Positions 60,098-64,000 of a stretch of DNA of 64,000 nucleotides are shown piece by piece. This DNA comes from Formicarius rufipectus. Taxonomy: Eukaryota; Chordata; Aves; Passeriformes; Formicariidae. The position numbers and the translations under genes are program-made. Positions within the stretch are counted from its first letter, which is position 1; each line of letters opens with the position of its first letter. A model generated the notes under the pieces. It worked only from the letters and a program-made list of their open reading frames with translations, was not told where the DNA came from and ran no database searches. The DNA is taken from assembly GCA_013399695.1 (NCBI GenBank), contig VXAU01002292.1, forward strand, positions 1,668,748-1,732,747. Reading direction: 5' to 3'.

Positions 60098-60759
60098 AGT
60101 GCTTAATGAAAAAGATTATTTTGTTCAGTTTCTTGTGATAACAAAGGCTGGACTTGGTGACTGAGGAGGGCCATCCAGGTTCTATATTGTCAAGAATTAA
60201 TTGCCCTGCAACAAACTAGAAAGTTCAAAGGAAACTCAGTGATGGAAGGAATTATGGCAAACTATACATATAGTGATCTGAGCTCTGCTAGGATAAAGCT
60301 GGGAAAGCTACATACATGCTTGGATGAAATTGTATAGTTTTGCCATACCACAAAGAAGGCTTGTAGTAGTTAAATAATATGTTGATGCTACATTTTCAGG
60401 GGGGAAAAAAGTGTTCTATAGATTTTGCTTATTGTTCAATGATAAACATAAGACATATTTGGTCTCAATGTACATGAAAAATTAAAATACAGTATTGTGT
60501 TCCTCGTATAAACAGGTATTACAAACCCTGTGTTAAAAGTGAAACAAATCTGCAGCTGTTTATACAGAAGAAAATTTTAAGTAGAAAAGGGGAAAAAATC
60601 TATTTGTTGAATTTAGACATGATCAAATTAAATATTTTTCTTTCTATTCCTGTAATAATTGAAAGTGTATTTTTATTTCCTAGAGTGTTACATTTTAACA
60701 GATATTTTTTAGTATACAACAAAATAAATACCATACCATAACTGATTTCCTAATCCCTG

Positions 60760-61050
60760 ATGAAAATACTTTGTTTACATTAATGTGCATTAAAATATAA
60801 TTGGTTCAGGGCTCCCAAGGGAGAACACCATTTTTTTAATGTTTGTCTAATTCACATTAACTTTCGTTTTGTGTAGATTTTTGTGTCCCTTCAGTTTCTG
60901 ATTACCCTAATTCTGCTTCTGTGGGGATCAAAAAAGTTAATTGAACTTGACATGCAAATGAAGCCACCTCATGCTGATGAATCAAAACATGTAGGTTGAG
61001 CTTCATCATTAGGAGTGTGTAGGAAAAAGGCAACACAAGTACAAGTCATC
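60760..61050. other. Candidate conserved non-coding element
   Basis: No open frame or repeat signature is present. An ATGCAAAT octamer at 60953-60960 sits among TAAT/ATTA homeodomain cores and TGATGAAT-type motifs. The texture resembles known vertebrate enhancers, but this is judged by eye only. Confidence 0.25.
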
Positions 61051-61683
61051 TTTGAGCTCTAGATTTTGGGTCACATCCCAAACCATGGCTAGCAATGCCC
61101 TCCTAGAGGGTAGCTTTGCACGGGGTTCTGCCATCAGAGGGTTTGGATCTAAATCATCTCTCTGCAAGCTACAAATGTTGTTAAATATTGTCCTGGACTA
61201 GAAAAAAAAGATGGGACATTCCCAAAAGCTTGTGGGGGGCAGAAGGATTTTATAGCAGTTATTCTTCTGCTGTGGATTCACAGGGAATTATTTTTTCAGT
61301 TGTCAGTTCCACTGCAGCTTCTAATTTGAGGGATTGGTGATGTATTGCAGGGGCAGGACTATTTCCCCACCTGAGCAGGGTTTTGAAGGCCAAAGATGAT
61401 AAAAGATAGATAAATAAGAGCTCAGACATCAAAGTCATATAATCAACAACTATAATAAAATAATGGTGGTAAATAACTATTTCAGCAGTGAATCCCATAG
61501 TTTTCATTGTATCTAATAGAAACTCTCCATCCAAACTTGTCTGAAACTGGGAGATACAGTAACTTCCCGAGGGTAAGGTACATTAGGATAAGAAAGACCC
61601 TGAAGCCAAAAATCCCATTTAATGGATAAATGCTCTAAATATGTCATTGTCTAGAAGTGGGCAGCACCATCACTTTGTGTAGA

Positions 61684-61715
61684 AACTGCACATCACAGGC
61701 AAGTGATGTGCAGTT
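61684..61715. repeat. Perfect inverted repeat, 13-bp arms, 6-nt loop
   Basis: Arms AACTGCACATCAC (61684-61696) and GTGATGTGCAGTT (61703-61715) are exact reverse complements separated by AGGCAA. The structure would fold as a stable short hairpin on either strand. Confidence 0.95.
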
Positions 61716-64000
61716 AATAAAGCATCTCAGATCTGTGAAAGGATGTGAGCAGGTTCCTGTCCCCGGGAAGGGATTTTCTTGTTTGGTTACAGCTTTTCAA
61801 AAACATATTGTCCGTTAAGTATATGTGTTCATTATTTGAAGAATTAATGAGTAAGTACTGTTAGAAAGAAAATATAATAAATACTGATGCATAAAACATT
61901 TTTATATTGGTTTTGATTTTACAAAATATTAGTACCTTTTTGTTTACCATTGTTGCCATTTTAATTCTGAATCTGCCTTATACAGTGGTGTATGTACTTA
62001 AGCTACATGCAAAAGCAATAATCATACATACATGCATGTTTATTGCAGTCTGTATCCCTGTTTTTAACCCTGTATAACAGGGTTTTATTTGTTGATTTTT
62101 TTCCTTATAGAATGAAGAAGTGTAATAAACATTACTCAGAAGACTGGTCTTAGTTATTCATTGAAATTAGAAGATTTTTGGGTTTTAATTCTCTGTTTAC
62201 CTTTACTCTCATAGATCAGGGTAGCAAGAAGCAGTTGTGGCATGTTGTAACTCAGCACATGTTTATAGTCCTTTACAGTATGCACAGCTGAAGTCCAGCA
62301 TCAGGCAGCATAGATGGGGTGCACAGTAAGTACAGACCTTAGCAATTGTTCGGTCCTGACTTTTCTGAAATGCTAGAAGAGGCAACTAATTCAGAAATTG
62401 AGTGCTCACTATCACCTGGAGGTTTATGTTCAAAGCAAGGAGTATTTCAAAGTCTCTTATTTAGGACTGACAATCCGATCAAGTGCATGAAATGCTTCTG
62501 CTTGATTCTTAGCCTCGATCAACCCATTTCTGTGCATTTTGACCAAGCTTCTGCATTCCTGGTTTGCATTTTGCTCTTGACCTTTTCCCCTAGCATTTCT
62601 TTTAGCTTATTTTCTTCCCCAGTATGTTTCTTAATGGGATTATCCATTTTCTCCACGAATATTGCTCTCTGTGTCTTTTTGCAAAGAAAAAATCGTATCT
62701 ATAAAAGCTACCTTATACCTATTCAAAGTTCTTCTGAGCTAATCTATTTACTTTTAATCCTCCCTCAGTGGGGAGTATTTTCACTCTTAAATCCTGCATG
62801 TTTTCTCTGTCACTTGTTCAAATAATTCCTTAGACTCATCTTCTGCCTCCCCCTATTTCCCCTTTGTCCTCCTTCCTCAAGTTTTTAAGTTGGATTGTTT
62901 TTCAGTTCTGTCTGTCCTTTTGGATATGTTAAGCACTTGTTGTTTAGTTCTTTTTCTTATCTTTAAATAAAATTCTAAATCCTTAGCAATCATTTTAAAA
63001 ATGCCTACAAAATCGTTGATAATTGTTCTAACATGCAGCATCCTGGAGATCCAATCGTAGCCTTTGGTTCACAGAGATAGCCACCAGTGACTATTGAAAT
63101 ATACAGCTAAAAAGGACTAATACTGCAACAGAACATTAATTGTCACTTTACCATCACCCAAAAGCATGCATACATTTACACTCTGACAATATTTGCAATT
63201 CCTTTAATTTATATGGACAGTCACAGACTGATAAATTCACAAAGATCTCTGCAGAGAGATCACTGAGAGCTGCAGTTGAAATAGATTTATTTCAGGGTTA
63301 GCAGAGACATCTCTGCATGATCATTTTGAACTTTGGGTGTGGAAGTTTTCCAAAAAGGGAACAGAAAAATTACAGACAGTTCACCCAGTGCTGCCAAATC
63401 TCCTGTAGCAGGGACCCCTAAGAAATGGGTTGTCACCTACTAGGGGGACAGATGCAATGCAGAAGTATGGCTCTATTGCTTGCATTTTGGTTTTATGTGA
63501 AGCAAGAGCTGTCTCATGTTAGCAGAAAGCAACATGTCGATAGCAATTTGAGTTCCAGACAAGCAGAGTAGTCAAACTGCATCTCTAGTATTATTCTATT
63601 TCCAGAAAGAGGCAAACTTCCTGGGGACAGGCTCCCCATTATTCCCCAATGCAGTTAGCAAGCTGCCTTGGCAGGGCAGTCACAAGCATGTCATGATCCT
63701 ACTTTAGGAAATCCAACCCATTTTATATCAGCTCTTCTGTTTTTTTGGGGAAATAATGTGATTTAGGTAGAGCTAGAGCAAGCAGAGCAGGCCCTTCCAT
63801 CCAGATCCAGAAAAATCACTTGCAAGCAGTTCATAGAAATTGTTCACTGAGCAATTTCAGATAATGAACATACCAAATAAAGTGTCAGCAGGGAACTGCT
63901 CATTCAGAATTTGGGAGTTTTGTTCAGTGTGATCAAATAAATTGTTTACTGTTCACAGTTTAGATAATTTTAATAGCAAACAATTCTGTACTTCTACCTC

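Larger units (their letters stand above)
59331..64000. other. Intergenic to right edge, no gene recognised
   Basis: AT-rich sequence. It contains a possible LTR-like polyadenylation region near 59740-60060, inverted repeats at 60075-60097 and 61684-61715, and a candidate conserved block at about 60760-61050. The 159-codon open frame at 62346-62825 is T-rich and hydrophobic, without recognised domains. BVES, the expected next gene, is not seen and probably starts further right. Confidence 0.65.

Noticed and set aside
62346..62825. 159-codon hydrophobic open frame near the right edge
   Set aside because: T-rich composition explains the apparent membrane segments; no recognised family, no splice sites and no Kozak support. 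It is not BVES.
1..64000. CRISPR arrays, toxin-antitoxin or other prokaryotic-type systems
   Set aside because: No regularly spaced repeats or operon-like gene clusters; the sequence is plainly vertebrate with spliced genes.

Overview
This window is vertebrate nuclear DNA, almost certainly from a bird. It has split genes with GT-AG introns, large AT-rich introns and intergenic space, one strongly CpG-rich promoter island, and scattered 3'-end fragments of CR1 LINEs with the avian tail sequence. Two assembly gaps (3062-3100 and 42435-42505) and one ambiguous base (42661) suggest a draft assembly. I see no tRNA, rRNA, CRISPR array or prokaryote-type operon.

Two genes are recognisable, both on the + strand. 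PREP (prolyl endopeptidase) enters from the left with its last four coding exons (1431-1525, 4558-4689, 9426-9582, 11843-12137). These encode residues 486-710, including the whole catalytic triad; counting back from the stop puts Ser554, Asp641 and His680 exactly at the mammalian numbers. POPDC3 (a Popeye-domain cAMP-binding membrane protein) follows about 30 kb downstream. It has a CpG-island promoter with a probable non-coding first exon ending at 42847, then three coding exons (52218/52456-52946, 54675-54783, 55620-55940) giving a 306-residue protein. The order PREP-POPDC3 in the same orientation matches conserved vertebrate synteny (PREP-POPDC3-BVES); BVES would be expected beyond the right edge.

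Layout: 1-12.5 kb, 3' part of PREP, with a CR1 tail in one intron and a very old, nearly complete CR1 reverse-transcriptase region in another. 12.6-42 kb, a 29-kb intergenic desert with two CR1 fragments, two possible minus-strand LTR-like segments, simple repeats and one candidate conserved non-coding block. 42-43.2 kb, the POPDC3 CpG island. 42.8-52.2 kb, the long first intron of POPDC3, holding an unidentified frameshifted coding-like segment just before exon 2 (51765-52055). 52.2-57.1 kb, POPDC3 coding exons and 3' UTR. 57-64 kb, intergenic, with a 400-bp CR1 tail, a perfect hairpin and another candidate conserved block.

I found no convincing new multi-gene system. The most open observations are the unidentified coding-like segment at 51765-52055, the ancient CR1 in the PREP intron, two perfect 13-bp-arm inverted repeats, and the repeat that exactly flanks the gap in the promoter island.
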